DNA of 64,000 nt from Streptomyces celluloflavus (GTDB lineage Bacteria > Actinomycetota > Actinomycetes > Streptomycetales > Streptomycetaceae), in NCBI GenBank assembly GCA_000720995.1, contig JOEL01000011.1, positions 1-64,000 on the forward strand, read 5' to 3'. Position 1 is the first letter of the stretch; every line of letters begins with the position of its first letter. Below the pieces are notes generated by a model. The model was not told the origin of the DNA and ran no database searches. It was given only the letters and a program-made list of their open reading frames with translations. This document shows positions 1 through 8,663 of this stretch, piece by piece. A program made the position numbers and the translations under genes.

Positions 1-98
1 CTCAAACCTGATGGCTGGGCGATGGGAGCCGTGTGAGCCGAGAGGTTCCCGCACGGTTCTGAGAGCGGCGGCGGGTGAGATTCCCGCCGCCGACTCAC
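1..98 (+). mobile_element. 3' end of a group II intron (partial)
   Basis: The left edge reads like the last part of a bacterial group II intron. A 34-nt domain V is at 26-59. It is followed by a domain VI hairpin: a 10-bp stem 66-75 with 83-92, an outer 3-bp stem 61-63 with 94-96, and an unpaired A at 93 in the position expected for the branch-point adenosine. The exact 3' splice site is not fixed by the sequence; an AC end near 97-98 fits the usual 3'-terminal AY. The rest of the intron, including any reverse transcriptase gene, lies outside the window to the left. I see no matching 5' intron end to the right. Confidence 0.72.
26..59 (+). ncRNA. Group II intron domain V
   Basis: The 34 nt fold as canonical domain V. 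The lower stem pairs 26-33 (GAGCCGTG) with 52-59 (CACGGTTC) and includes the G-U pair typical of the catalytic triad region. A bulge around 49-51 follows. The upper stem pairs 35-39 with 44-48 and is closed by a GAGA tetraloop (GNRA type). Domain V is the catalytic core of the ribozyme. Length, GNRA loop, bulge and terminal GAGC/GTTC all match the family. Confidence 0.78.
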
Positions 99-285
99 CT
101 CATGCGAGTTTATGCCTTTATGTGCTATGGCTTTGTGTAAGCCGAGCGGTGGTTTTTTCCAGCGGTGCGGGAGGCAATCGGCGGGCGGCGGGCCGTTCTG
201 CGCGGTGGGGCGCCGTTCAGTCTGTCGTTCGCCCTCGGAGCCCCGACAAGTTAAGGCGTCGTCCGTGTCGTCCGACCTCCGCGCC

Positions 286-1011
286 CTACACCTGGACGCA
301 GCGCCACCACTGCCTCTTGTCCGTATCGCGTACGACCACGCCGAGCTTGCCCAGCTCCGCACGAAGCTCCGCGATGCTCTTCTCGTCGCCCTTCTCCAGC
401 GCCGTGGCCCGCGCCTTGAAGATCGCGTTGCTGCCGGAGGGAAGGCCGGGCATGTCCTCCACCCACCGCCGGTATTCGTTCTTGTACGGATCGCCGTTCG
501 GCAGCCACGGATATCCGTGTGCCTGGAAGCCGGCCGCGATCGATTTTGCCGAGGGCAGGTCCGCGCCCTCGTTCTTGCTCTCCACGGCCAGTTCCTGGCC
601 CTTTCCGCCGAGCAGCACCAAGCGCTTGCTGTCGACGAACACCGCACGGATCGCGGACCGGGGCACCGTCTGGCTGGAGTCACCGCGAGCCAAGGTGACC
701 TGATCGTCCTCGATGGTGACGGTCACATACTCGTGCTCGGCCAGGAATACGATCACGACCCCGGCCAAGGCGCCCACCACCAGGCTTCCGATCGTCACCG
801 CCGGCTCAGGGGCGTTGTTGATGAGCTTCATCGGGCCCTCCCACGGCTTCCAGGGCCATGAAGCTGCCCAGTTGACCAGCAGCTTCAAGAGCCAGCCGGC
901 CAGCGCTCCCAGGGCCGGAAATCCGATCGCCACCAGTATGCGGTCCGACCAGGTATGGCAAATTACGGTCGCCGCATACTTCCGCGATGATGATTTTCCC
1001 GTGCCGGGCAA
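286..1011 (-). CDS. YqeB-like membrane protein
   Basis: Protein of 241 residues. Two hydrophobic segments lie near the N-terminus (about residues 26-50 and 70-92), followed by a soluble C-terminal domain. The arrangement and wording resemble the YqeB family of uncharacterised actinobacterial membrane proteins; this is recognition by eye. No catalytic motif is visible. The TTG start at 1011 is supported by a purine-rich AAGGAAAGGGCGGG stretch just upstream. A six-copy 8-bp tandem repeat sits directly upstream of that, in the likely promoter or leader region. No operon partner is present. Confidence 0.6.
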   Translation of the reverse strand: MPGTGKSSSRKYAATVICHTWSDRILVAIGFPALGALAGWLLKLLVNWAASWPWKPWEGPMKLINNAPEPAVTIGSLVVGALAGVVIVFLAEHEYVTVTIEDDQVTLARGDSSQTVPRSAIRAVFVDSKRLVLLGGKGQELAVESKNEGADLPSAKSIAAGFQAHGYPWLPNGDPYKNEYRRWVEDMPGLPSGSNAIFKARATALEKGDEKSIAELRAELGKLGVVVRDTDKRQWWRCVQV

Positions 1012-1034
1012 CTTAACCCGCCCTTTCCTTCGTA

Positions 1035-1082
1035 AGAGATCAAGAGATCAAGAGATCAAGAGATCAAGAAATCAAGAGATCA
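1035..1082. repeat. 6 x 8-bp tandem repeat (AGAGATCA)
   Basis: Six head-to-tail copies of AGAGATCA fill 1035-1082; the fifth has one change (AGAAATCA). The tract is AT-rich against a GC-rich background. It sits about 24 bp upstream of the start of the YqeB-like gene on the minus strand, so copy number changes could alter its promoter or leader. Confidence 0.95.
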
Positions 1083-2291
1083 ATGGGGTCGATGAATCGA
1101 GTAAATGAATTGCGCGATGTGTGGTCGTGGCGTCATTGGTTGGCGGGCGCGGTATGGGTGGTGGTCTGCGCGGTAATCGGGAGGCGGATGCCGTCGTCGG
1201 CGTGGCGTGGCGCAGCGCCGTGCTGTGACCGGGCAGGTGCCGGGCCTGTCCTCCCGGTACGCGGCGTACTCCGCGTGTCCCGCCGCGATGTGGCGACGGT
1301 GGTCGTCGCCTGTGGTGCCGCTCGATCCGGCCGGCCGGGCGAGCTGCCGTGGCTGGTGACGGCCGTACCGGGCCCGCCGTGGATCGCGCACCGTGCCGAA
1401 GGTGCTGGGCGTCGACGTCTTCCCCTGTCGCTCGCTGCGGGTGGCGCTACGGCGCCGTGCTGAGCGGCCGTGACCGCTTCGACGACGTCGGCGGAGCGGT
1501 CGGACGGGCGGGTTGCGCCTGGCGGCCGGTCGGCCGGACCTGCTGACCGGTCATCCGAGGCAGGCCCGCCGCCGTGTGCGGTTCGCCGCGGCCCGCTGTT
1601 CTCTCTCCGCGCGGACCACCGCCTGCACCGGCACCCGGGTCGAAATCTCCAACATGGTGCAACGGTAACACGATCAAATCTAATGCGATAGTTGTCATTT
1701 CGATAGGTTGGTTGGGAGGGGGAGGCGTGCGGGCGCTGGTGGAGGCGGTGGTCCGCTGCGCTGCGTGGAGGTGGTGCGGCTGCTGGTCGGCCCAGGTGGG
1801 CGGATCGCCCGCCGGAACGCGTACGACCTCAAGGAGTGCGACTTCAAGGAGCGCCACCTCGGGGAGAAGCGGGTGACGATTGCGGGCGGTGGGTGCGCGG
1901 CCGCCGAGCTGGGTCCTCGTCCGCCCGACCGGTGGGACGAGGTCGTACGGTTCAGCCGGAACGAGGTCGTACGGACCGGTCGGGCCGAGGCCGGTTTGCG
2001 CGGCTCTGTCCTGGGACGGGCCGGGCGTCAACGGCGCATCCGGCGACTGGCTGGGCCAGGGCATATGAGACCGGGGCGGAGCATGCGGGGGCCGGGCCGG
2101 GCCGGGCCGACGAGACGCCGACAGCGCCGCCTCGCCCGGGGCGAGACGGCGCTGCGCGATTTACCTTCTGCGTTCGGCGGAAGCGGCCCACCCGTGCACC
2201 GGCGTCGAAAGCGAAGTGTGTCCGGCTCTCCGGGGTTCGCGAAACGCGGGTCGGGGTGCGGTGCCGCCCTCGGGGGAAGCACCGTGGGTCC
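1083..2291. other. 1.2-kb stretch with no convincing gene
   Basis: Many overlapping open frames exist on both strands, but none has a ribosome binding site, third-position bias and recognisable protein together. An AT-richer island at about 1665-1705 could be a promoter. The sequence GTCGTACGG recurs at 1942-1950 and 1966-1974 inside a longer imperfect repeat, and a second imperfect repeat lies near 1831-1860. The stretch may be decayed accessory DNA. Confidence 0.5.
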
Positions 2292-3041
2292 TCAGGAGGT
2301 GCGGTGGACCTTGGAGTTGGACGCCTGGGCGCGCGGGCGGACCACCAGGAGGTCGATGTTGACATGCGAGGGGCGGCTCACGGCCCAGGCGATCGTGTCG
2401 GCGACATCGTCCGCGTTCAGGGGCTCGGCGACGCCCTCGTAGACCTTGGCGGCCTTGGCCGTGTCGCCGCGGAAACGGGTGGTGGCGAACTCCTCGGTCT
2501 TGACCATGCCGGGGGCGATCTCTATGACGCGTACGGGCTGTCCGCACAGCTCCAGGCGGAGCGTTTCGGCGATGACATGCGCGCCGTGCTTGGCGGCGAC
2601 ATAACCGCCGCCGCCCTCGTAGGTGGCCAGGCCCGCGGTGGACGACAGGACGACGACGGTGCCGTCGCCGGAGGCGGTCAGCGCGGGCAGCAGTGCCTGG
2701 GTGATGTGGAGCACGCCGAGGACATTGACCTCGTACATCGCGCGCCAGTCGGCGGGGTCACCGGTCGCGACCGACTCCGCGCCGAGCGCGCCGCCGGCGT
2801 TGTTGACCAGGACGTCGCAATGGTCGAGGGAGGCCGCGAAGGCATTCACGGCGGCGCGGTCGGTGACATCGAGCGCGTATGCCTCCGCGTGCGGCAACTC
2901 GGCGGCCAGCGCCTCGATGCGCTCCTTGCGGCGGGCGGTCAGCACGACGCGGTAGCCGGCCGAGGCCAGCTGCCGCGCGGTCGCGGCGCCGATGCCGCTG
3001 CTGGCTCCGGTGACGACGGCGGTACGGGCATCGGCGGTCAT
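2292..3041 (-). CDS. SDR-family NAD(P)-dependent oxidoreductase
   Basis: Classical short-chain dehydrogenase of 249 residues. The cofactor motif TGASSGIG is at about residues 11-18, NNAG follows in the middle, and the active-site YxxxK appears as YVAAK after the catalytic serine region. The C-terminal segment PGMVKTE is typical of YdfG/serine-dehydrogenase-like SDRs that act on small hydroxy acids or aldehydes, but the substrate cannot be read from sequence. The ATG at 3041 is preceded by GAGGAGA. The frame stays open far upstream, but that extension is proline/arginine-rich shadow sequence and is left out. Confidence 0.9.
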   Translation of the reverse strand: MTADARTAVVTGASSGIGAATARQLASAGYRVVLTARRKERIEALAAELPHAEAYALDVTDRAAVNAFAASLDHCDVLVNNAGGALGAESVATGDPADWRAMYEVNVLGVLHITQALLPALTASGDGTVVVLSSTAGLATYEGGGGYVAAKHGAHVIAETLRLELCGQPVRVIEIAPGMVKTEEFATTRFRGDTAKAAKVYEGVAEPLNADDVADTIAWAVSRPSHVNIDLLVVRPRAQASNSKVHRTS

Positions 3042-3181
3042 GGCGCTCTCCTCGGGCCTGTGGCGGATGTGGGGGTGTGATGTGTGTATAGGCGTGCGGC
3101 GTGTGGGCGCGTAGCGGTGCGTATGGCGGTATGCCGCGGGCCTGCGCCGCGGTGGTGCGCGGCCAGGATATGCAGGCGTGG

Positions 3182-3517
3182 TCAGCGGCCTCGCGGCGCG
3201 TACATGATCACTGCCATACCGGCCAGGCAGATGAGCGCGCCGATGACGTCCCAGCGGTCGGGGCGGTAGCCGTCCGCGACCATTCCCCAGGCCAGTGATC
3301 CGGCGACGAAGACTCCGCCGTACGCGGCGAGGATGCGGCCGAATTCGGCGTCCGGCTGGAGGGTGGCGACGAAGCCGTACACGCCCAGGGCGAGCACGCC
3401 GGCGCCGATCCAGACCCAGCCCTTGTGTTCGCGGACCCCCTGCCAGACCAGCCAGGCGCCGCCGATCTCGAAGAGGGCGGCGACAACGAAGAGGACGACG
3501 GAACGGGCGATCAGCAT
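3182..3517 (-). CDS. YnfA/UPF0060-family membrane protein
   Basis: Small 111-residue protein with four hydrophobic helices and short loops. It contains [10 protein letters not shown] and AYGGVFV, the hallmark phrases of the YnfA family, which belongs to the small multidrug resistance-like drug/metabolite transporter group. It likely sits in the cytoplasmic membrane. Real efflux activity in this organism is unproven. The ATG at 3517 was chosen because helix 1 begins immediately after it; the longer open frame adds only a proline/arginine-rich stretch. It lies between the SDR and the monooxygenase, all on the minus strand, but with gaps of 140-190 bp, so an operon is uncertain. Confidence 0.88.
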   Translation of the reverse strand: MLIARSVVLFVVAALFEIGGAWLVWQGVREHKGWVWIGAGVLALGVYGFVATLQPDAEFGRILAAYGGVFVAGSLAWGMVADGYRPDRWDVIGALICLAGMAVIMYAPRGR

Positions 3518-3705
3518 GCGGGACAGCGTAGGCAGGGGCAGGGGGAGCTGGCGCAGAGGGAGTCGGGAGACGGGAGGTGGAGGACGGGGCGTCGGCCATC
3601 GGATGTCGGGCGATCGGCGCTGTGCGGACGGGCGGTGCGGTGCGCACGGTATGCGGGCGGCGGAAGGGGCGGAACCGGTGTTCATCGGCCACCGGCGCCG
3701 CCGTC

Positions 3706-5541
3706 TCACCGATCCGCAGGTATATCCGCCGCACGTTCCCGCGAGGGGGGAGCGCCGGGCGAGCCCGCGAGGACGGGACTTTCGGACCCGGAGTCTGCAC
3801 CGGACCCGGAGTCTGCACCGGCCCTGGCCCCGGACCCGGCCCTGGCTCCGGTGCTGGCCCTGGCCTCGGACCCGGCCCCGGTAGCCGTGGCGTCAGCGGG
3901 CTCGGCACCGCTGACCGTCGCGTCGGCGCCCGCGTTTCCGGTGGTCGTGGTGGTGTCAGCGGCTGGAGGGCGGGTGGCCGTGGCGTCAGCGGCCGTGGCG
4001 CCGGTCGCGGTGGGTCCGGTGGGCGGGTTGTCGGCGTCCGCGGTACGGGTCTCGTCCGCGGTGCCGGTCCAGTGGGTGAGGGCGGTGCGCAGTGCGGCGG
4101 CGCGTTCGGCCGGGGTGGTCGAGTCGGTGGCCCAGGCGATATAGCCGTCGGGCCGTACGAGCAGTGCGGTGCGTCGGCCGCTGTCCCAGGAGGCGCGGAT
4201 GACGCGGTCGTCCGTGGGCTGTTGGGGCGCGGGTTCGTCGGCGGGGGTGATGAGGACGAAGGCGCCGCGGCGCAGGAGTTCGTAGAGGCGGCTGCCGTCG
4301 GCCAGGCGGAGGTCGGGAGCGCGGCGGCCGGTGAGGGGGTGGGCGCCGGGGGCGGCGGAGTAGGCGATGCCGATGCCGGAGACCATACGGAGCGCCCGTT
4401 GGGCCAGCGGTCCCACGTGGCTGACGAGTCGGAGGGCCACGGCGCCGAGAACACGCTGCGGCCGGGCGTGCAGTAGGCCGAACCGGGTGAGGGCGCCGCT
4501 GGTGCGCAGCACCATCTTGCCCACCGGGTGGCGCTCGGACTGGTAGCTGTCCAGCAGGCTGTCGGGGGCCCGGCCGCGCAGGACCGCGGCCAGTTTCCAG
4601 CTGAGGTTGGCGGCGTCCTGGAGGCCGGTGTTCATGCCCTGGCCGCCGGCGGGGGAGTGCACATGGGCGGCGTCCCCGGCGAGGAAGACGCGCCCCACGC
4701 GGTACTCGGGGACCTGGCGTTCGTCGCTGTGGAAGCGGGAGATCCAGCGGGCGTCGTGCATGCCGTAGTCGCTGCTGAGGGCGAGGCGGGCGCATTCGCG
4801 GAGCTCGTCGAGACCGGCGGGGGCATCGGTGGGTTCCTGGCGGCGCCGGTTCCAGCCCATGACGCGGTACCAGCCGTCGCCGAACGAGCCGATCAGGAGG
4901 AGGGCGTCCCTGCCGAAGCTGACGGTGAAGGGGAAGGGCGGCTCCTGGGCCAGCCGGACATCGGCGAGGATCATGGAGCGGATGATGGTCTGGCCCGGGA
5001 AGGGCAGGCCGAGGGACTCGCGGACGGTGCTGCGCACGCCGTCGGTCCCCACGACGTACCCGGCACGGAGGGTGCGGGTGCCGTCGGCGTCCTGGACGCG
5101 GACCGTCACGCCGTCGGCGTCCTGGTCGAGGCCGAGCACCTTGGTGCCGCACCGGAAGACGACCCCGGCCTGCCGGGCCCGCCGCTCCAGCAGCCGCTCC
5201 ACCTTGAACTGCGGGGTGACCAGCACGAATGGGAAGCGGGACCGGAGCCCGGTCAGATCGAGCCGGAAGCCCCCGAAGAGCTGCAAACGGCCGAGCGGAT
5301 GGCCGCCCGCGATGAGCTCGTCGGCCAGGCCGCGGGCGTCCAGCTGCTCCAGGGAGCGGGCGTGCACGACCAGGGCGCGGCTGAGATTGCTGGTGGTGTC
5401 GGGGCGGCGCTCCAGGAGAGTGACGCCGAGGCCGGCCGCCGCGAGGTCGCCGGCGAGCAGCAGACCGGTCGGGCCGGCGCCGACGACGATGACCTCCGTC
5501 GCCGGGGTGGTGGTGCTGGTCTTGTGGTGCAGGGCCTCCAT
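3706..5541 (-). CDS. FAD-dependent aromatic-ring monooxygenase with low-complexity tail
   Basis: Protein of 611 residues of the PheA/TfdB, PHBH-like flavin hydroxylase family, which includes rifampicin monooxygenases and polyketide hydroxylases. GAGPTG at residues 21-26 binds the FAD ADP moiety. GTDG at 165-168 is part of the DG motif, and LAGDAAH around 288-293 is the GD motif contacting ribityl. The ATG at 5541 has GGAGG six to ten bases upstream. Residues from about 492 to 611 form an Ala/Thr/Asp/Gly/Ser-rich tail with internal repeats, absent from normal family members of about 480-550 residues. It is divergent from the TetR gene at 5659, which probably represses it through the intervening palindromes. 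The substrate is unknown. Confidence 0.88.
   Translation of the reverse strand: MEALHHKTSTTTPATEVIVVGAGPTGLLLAGDLAAAGLGVTLLERRPDTTSNLSRALVVHARSLEQLDARGLADELIAGGHPLGRLQLFGGFRLDLTGLRSRFPFVLVTPQFKVERLLERRARQAGVVFRCGTKVLGLDQDADGVTVRVQDADGTRTLRAGYVVGTDGVRSTVRESLGLPFPGQTIIRSMILADVRLAQEPPFPFTVSFGRDALLLIGSFGDGWYRVMGWNRRRQEPTDAPAGLDELRECARLALSSDYGMHDARWISRFHSDERQVPEYRVGRVFLAGDAAHVHSPAGGQGMNTGLQDAANLSWKLAAVLRGRAPDSLLDSYQSERHPVGKMVLRTSGALTRFGLLHARPQRVLGAVALRLVSHVGPLAQRALRMVSGIGIAYSAAPGAHPLTGRRAPDLRLADGSRLYELLRRGAFVLITPADEPAPQQPTDDRVIRASWDSGRRTALLVRPDGYIAWATDSTTPAERAAALRTALTHWTGTADETRTADADNPPTGPTATGATAADATATRPPAADTTTTTGNAGADATVSGAEPADATATGAGSEARASTGARAGSGARAGADSGSGADSGSESPVLAGSPGAPPSRERAADIPADR
3783..3818. 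repeat. 2 x 18-bp perfect tandem repeat in the monooxygenase tail
   Basis: CGGACCCGGAGTCTGCAC occurs twice without a gap (3783-3800 and 3801-3818). It encodes two GADSGS-like units in the C-terminal tail of the monooxygenase. Imperfect related copies continue to about 3880. Confidence 0.95.
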
Positions 5542-5573
5542 GGCTGCCTCCAGTGCCAACATAACGCTTGATG

Positions 5574-5657
5574 CCAACATGTGTTGGTCAACGCTTGTTG
5601 GCAAGCGTAGATCTGCCGATCCTGGCGTGTCAACACTCGTTGGCCTACAGTTGTTGA
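5574..5657. promoter_or_regulatory. Operator-like palindromes between monooxygenase and TetR genes
   Basis: The 117-bp divergent gap contains repeated CAAC...GTTGG elements. CCAACA-TG-TGTTGG spans 5574-5587, CAACGCTTGTTGG is at 5590-5602, CAACACTCGTTGG is around 5631-5643, and GTTGTTGAC abuts the TetR start codon. This is the expected layout for a TetR repressor acting on its own and the divergent promoter. The gap is also AT-richer than its surroundings. Confidence 0.65.
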
Positions 5658-5658
5658 C

Positions 5659-6378
5659 ATGGCCGAACACGCTCCTCCCGCCACCGCTGACACCTCCAGC
5701 GCTGACACCCCCGCCGCCGCCGACGCGGGCTCCGCCACTGACGCCGGCTCCCCCGCAGCCGCCCGCGAGGCGGCCGCCCGTGGCGTGTCCGCCCGCGACG
5801 TGGCCGCGGCCGAGGCTGTCGCGCGCCCGCGCCGCTCCGACGCGACCCGGGCCGCGATCCTGGCGGCCGCCCGGGACCGCTTCGCCGCCGACGGCTACGA
5901 GCGCGCCACCATCCGCGCCATCGCCCGGGACGCGGACATCGACCCGTCGATGGTGATGCGCTACTACGGCAACAAGGAGGGCCTCTTCGCGGCCGCCTCC
6001 GAGATCGATCTGCGCCTCCCCGACCTCACGGGCGTACCGCACGACGAATGGGGCGCCCGGCTCGTACGCCACTTCCTGGAGCGCTGGGAGTCCGACGATG
6101 TGCTGACCGGCGTGGTGCGCGTCGGCGTCACCAACGAGGCGGGCGCGGAGCGTATGCGCGGGGTGTTCGCCGACCAGTTGAGCCCGGTTCTGGCCGCCGT
6201 CTGCCCGGTGCCCGAGGAGGCGCCGACCCGCGCCGTGCTGATCTCCGCGCAGATCATGGGCATGGCGCTCTGCCGCTACATCCTGCACATCCCGCCGGCC
6301 GTCGGCCTCAGCCGGGACGAACTGGTCGCCTGGCTGGCACCTACGGTCCAGCGCTACCTCACGGCCGAACGCCCCTGA
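5659..6378 (+). CDS. TetR-family transcriptional regulator
   Basis: Protein of 239 residues. An Ala-rich low-complexity segment covers about residues 1-55. A typical TetR DNA-binding domain follows at about 58-105: AILAAARDRF, then ATIRAIARDADID, then MVMRYYGNKEGLF. The rest is a helical ligand domain ending LAPTVQRYL, as in the TetR_C group of AcrR-like regulators. The ATG at 5659 directly follows GTTGTTGAC with no Shine-Dalgarno sequence, so translation may be leaderless, or a downstream GTG inside the Ala-rich part could be used. It is divergent from the flavin monooxygenase, and the shared palindromes suggest autorepression and control of that gene. Confidence 0.87.
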   Translation: MAEHAPPATADTSSADTPAAADAGSATDAGSPAAAREAAARGVSARDVAAAEAVARPRRSDATRAAILAAARDRFAADGYERATIRAIARDADIDPSMVMRYYGNKEGLFAAASEIDLRLPDLTGVPHDEWGARLVRHFLERWESDDVLTGVVRVGVTNEAGAERMRGVFADQLSPVLAAVCPVPEEAPTRAVLISAQIMGMALCRYILHIPPAVGLSRDELVAWLAPTVQRYLTAERP

Positions 6379-6669
6379 GACGGCGGCACCCGCGCCGCCA
6401 CCCGCGCCACATGCCCGGCGAAGACCCGCCGGGCCTCCGGTGTCAGCGTCGTCCGGGCGACCCCCGGTCCGGCGCGGGGGACGCGTTCCCACCCGGAGCA
6501 TCGGACGGCATGTCGGACGGTGTGCCGGACGAGTCGCCGGTCGGGGCATCGGACATGGCCCGATCCTGCCCGCGCCGCCACCCGTTCGTGCCTAGGGTGC
6601 AATACGGCCGGGGCGACGGCGGAGGCCGGTGCCCGAGGAGACGGTGGACGAGGCGGAGGCGGCCCGCGG
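6379..6669. other. Intergenic, no gene seen
   Basis: GC-rich spacer between the TetR gene and the cupin gene. Short open frames on both strands look like shadows. No clear terminator or repeat was found. Confidence 0.5.
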
Positions 6670-7257
6670 ATGGACGAGCACCCCAGAACACCCGAGCGGC
6701 TTCCCGAGGCGCTGATCGACTTCTACGGACTGGTGCCGCTGCCCCGTGAGGGCGGGCTGTACCGGCGTACCTGGGCCGGTCCCGAGCGCCCCGACGGGCG
6801 CCCCGAGGGGTCGGCGATCGTCCTGCTGCTGACCGCCGGGCGCGGTGGCGGCTCCGCCCTGCACCGGCTGCCAACCGATGAGATCTGGCACTTCTACCGC
6901 GGCGATCCGCTCACCCTCCTCCTGCTGACCGAGGGCGGGGGAGAGGGAGACGGGAGGGAGAAGGGGGAAGGCGTGCGTGACGACCTGAGCGGCGCGGGCA
7001 ACGGCCACGGCCCCGGCGGCACGGCCCGTACCGTCACCCTCGGGCCGGACATTCTGGGCGGCCAGCACGTCCAGTTCACGGTGCCGGCCGGTACCTGGAT
7101 GGGCGCCGAGGTCGCCGAGGGCGGCTCCTGGGCGCTCCTGGGCTGCACGATGGCGCCCGGCTTCACCTTCGAGGACTACGAGCACGGGGACGGCGCCGAA
7201 CTGGCCGCGCGCTTTCCCCAGGAGGCGGCGCGGATCACCGCGCTGGCACACCCATGA
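6670..7257 (+). CDS. Cupin protein, DUF985 type
   Basis: Protein of 195 residues with the DUF985 (Cupin_5) signature. An opening ALIDFYGLVPLPREGG-like helix and strand is followed by a SALHRLPTDEIWHFYRGDP core, where paired His and Asp/Glu could hold a metal, and later VPAGTWMGAEV and LLGCTMAPGF. Family function is poorly defined; some members are sugar epimerase-like. About 35 residues of Gly/Glu-rich insert (residues 95-125) interrupt the barrel between strands and look like a strain-specific loop. The ATG at 6670 begins right after a GAGGCGG purine run. The stop codon overlaps the ATG of the next gene (ATGA at 7254-7257), so the two are translationally coupled. Confidence 0.85.
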   Translation: MDEHPRTPERLPEALIDFYGLVPLPREGGLYRRTWAGPERPDGRPEGSAIVLLLTAGRGGGSALHRLPTDEIWHFYRGDPLTLLLLTEGGGEGDGREKGEGVRDDLSGAGNGHGPGGTARTVTLGPDILGGQHVQFTVPAGTWMGAEVAEGGSWALLGCTMAPGFTFEDYEHGDGAELAARFPQEAARITALAHP

Positions 7258-8138
7258 CCGACAACCGCGACGATCACCCCGCAAGCCCCGCAAGCCCCGC
7301 AAGCCCCGCAAGCCCCGGCACCACAGGCCACCCGGACCGCTCCGACCCCGCCGACCACTCCCACCGCCCCGGCCCCCAGCTCCCGGACCTCACCGGTCAG
7401 GTGGTCCTCGTCACGGGGGCGAGCGGCGGTATCGGGCGGGGGATCGCGCTGCGGTTCGCCGCCGCCGGGGCCGCCGTCGTCGCGCACTTCCACACCCGGG
7501 CGGACGCCGCGTGGGCGCTCGTCGCGGAGATCCAGGAGGGCGGGGGCAGCGCGCTGGCGCTGGGCGCCGATCTGGCCGTCGAGGCGGAGTGCCACCGGCT
7601 GGTGCGCGAGGCGGCCGGCTGGCGGGGCCGGCTGACGGCGCTGGTGAACAACGCGGGTGTGCAGCCGACCCAGGAACTGGCGGCGATGTCGCTCGCCGAC
7701 TGGCGGGCCGTGGCGGACCCCGATGTGCACAGCGTCTTCGCCTGCACCCAGGCCGCGGCGGTGGTGATGCGGGAGGGCGGCGGCGGGTCGGTCACCCATA
7801 TCGCCTCCATCGAGGCGGCCCACCCGGCGCCGCACCACGCCCACTACTGCGCGGCGAAGGCGGCGGTGGTGATGCACGCGCGGTCGGCGGCCCTGGAGTA
7901 CGGGGCGTACGGCATCCGGGTCAACAGCGTCTCGCCGGGGCTGATCGCGCGCCCCGGTCTGGAGGAGGCGTGGCCGGAGGGGGTGCGCCGCTGGCGGGCG
8001 GCGTCGCCCACCGGGCGGTTGGGGCGGCCCGAGGACATCGGCGACGCCTGTGTCTTTCTCGCCTCGCCGATGGCCTCGTGGATCACCGGGCAGGACCTCG
8101 TCGTCGACGGCGGGGTCTCGGCCCGGCCGACGTGGTGA
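7254..8138 (+). CDS. SDR-family oxidoreductase
   Basis: Protein of 294 residues, a classical SDR close to 3-oxoacyl-ACP reductase/glucose dehydrogenase types. TGASGGIG is the dinucleotide site, NNAG follows, YCAAK is the catalytic Tyr/Lys pair, and the end (ASWITGQDLVVDGG) is typical. A Pro/Ser/His/Asp-rich N-terminal extension of about 45 residues precedes the Rossmann fold and includes four perfect ASP repeats coded by a 9-bp tandem repeat. The initiator overlaps the stop of the DUF985 gene, so the pair is co-translated. The substrate is unknown. A start closer to the fold is possible, but no better ribosome site is visible. Confidence 0.88.
   Translation: MTDNRDDHPASPASPASPASPGTTGHPDRSDPADHSHRPGPQLPDLTGQVVLVTGASGGIGRGIALRFAAAGAAVVAHFHTRADAAWALVAEIQEGGGSALALGADLAVEAECHRLVREAAGWRGRLTALVNNAGVQPTQELAAMSLADWRAVADPDVHSVFACTQAAAVVMREGGGGSVTHIASIEAAHPAPHHAHYCAAKAAVVMHARSAALEYGAYGIRVNSVSPGLIARPGLEEAWPEGVRRWRAASPTGRLGRPEDIGDACVFLASPMASWITGQDLVVDGGVSARPTW
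7281..7316. repeat. 4 x 9-bp tandem repeat (GCAAGCCCC)
   Basis: Four perfect in-frame copies of GCAAGCCCC, coding (Ala-Ser-Pro)4 in the N-terminal extension of the SDR protein. Confidence 0.95.
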
Positions 8139-8225
8139 ACGGCGTGCGCCCGGAGAGCGCGGCCGCCACGGCGCTGCCCGGCGGTGCCGTCGCGCCGGGC
8201 GGGGCCGTGGCGGGGGAGGCTGTGG

Positions 8226-8663
8226 TCAGGGCCACACCAGGCAGTACGCCTGATGTCCCGCGTCGTGCAGCCGGTGGCTGAAGTCCTGCCAGGCGTGCAG
8301 CAGCTGGTAGACGGCGAAGGCGTCGCGGGGGCCGCCGCGGTCCGGGACGGTGGACCAGATGAAGGCGGCCGCGCCGACCGATTCCTCGCCGACGCCGCGC
8401 AGCGGGTCGACCACCGTCATGGGCAGTTTGACGACGGCGTAGTCGGGGTGCAGGACGACCAGTTCGAGCGGGGGAACCTTATGGAGCGGTATGCCCTCTA
8501 TGCCGGTGAGGACCATGGCGGCCATCGTCTCCGGCTTGATCTTCGTGAACATGCCGCCCATGCCGAGTTCGTCGCCGCCGAGCTCCTCGGGGCGCATCGA
8601 GATCGGCACCCGGGCCGCCGTGGCGCCGTTCATCGCGCCGAAGTACTTGTACGTCACCCCCAT
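8226..8663 (-). CDS. Conserved hypothetical protein
   Basis: Protein of 145 residues without a recognised domain. It starts MGVTYKYFGAMNG and ends with an aromatic, His-rich segment around HAWQDFSHRLHDAGHQ. It is soluble, with no signal peptide or membrane helix, and has a Streptomyces-like codon bias. The ATG at 8663 was chosen because the upstream part of the open frame is Arg/Gly-rich shadow sequence. It is convergent with the SDR gene and divergent from hemL. Function unknown. Confidence 0.6.
   Translation of the reverse strand: MGVTYKYFGAMNGATAARVPISMRPEELGGDELGMGGMFTKIKPETMAAMVLTGIEGIPLHKVPPLELVVLHPDYAVVKLPMTVVDPLRGVGEESVGAAAFIWSTVPDRGGPRDAFAVYQLLHAWQDFSHRLHDAGHQAYCLVWP

Noticed and set aside
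1447..2064. Minus-strand frame with YDLVP and LLEVA repeats
   Set aside because: The repeats come from DNA direct repeats; product is Pro/Ala/Arg-rich with no domain. An internal ATG near 1690 (TTIALDLIVLPLHHVG) looked better but has no family or clear ribosome site.
3042..4454. Upstream extension of the SDR to 720 residues
   Set aside because: Extension is Pro/Arg/Thr-rich and overlaps the YnfA and monooxygenase genes; the ATG at 3041 has a ribosome site and the family start.
5542..6549. Upstream extension of the monooxygenase frame
   Set aside because: It runs through the divergent promoter and the TetR gene; the ATG at 5541 has GGAGG and fits the FAD motif spacing.
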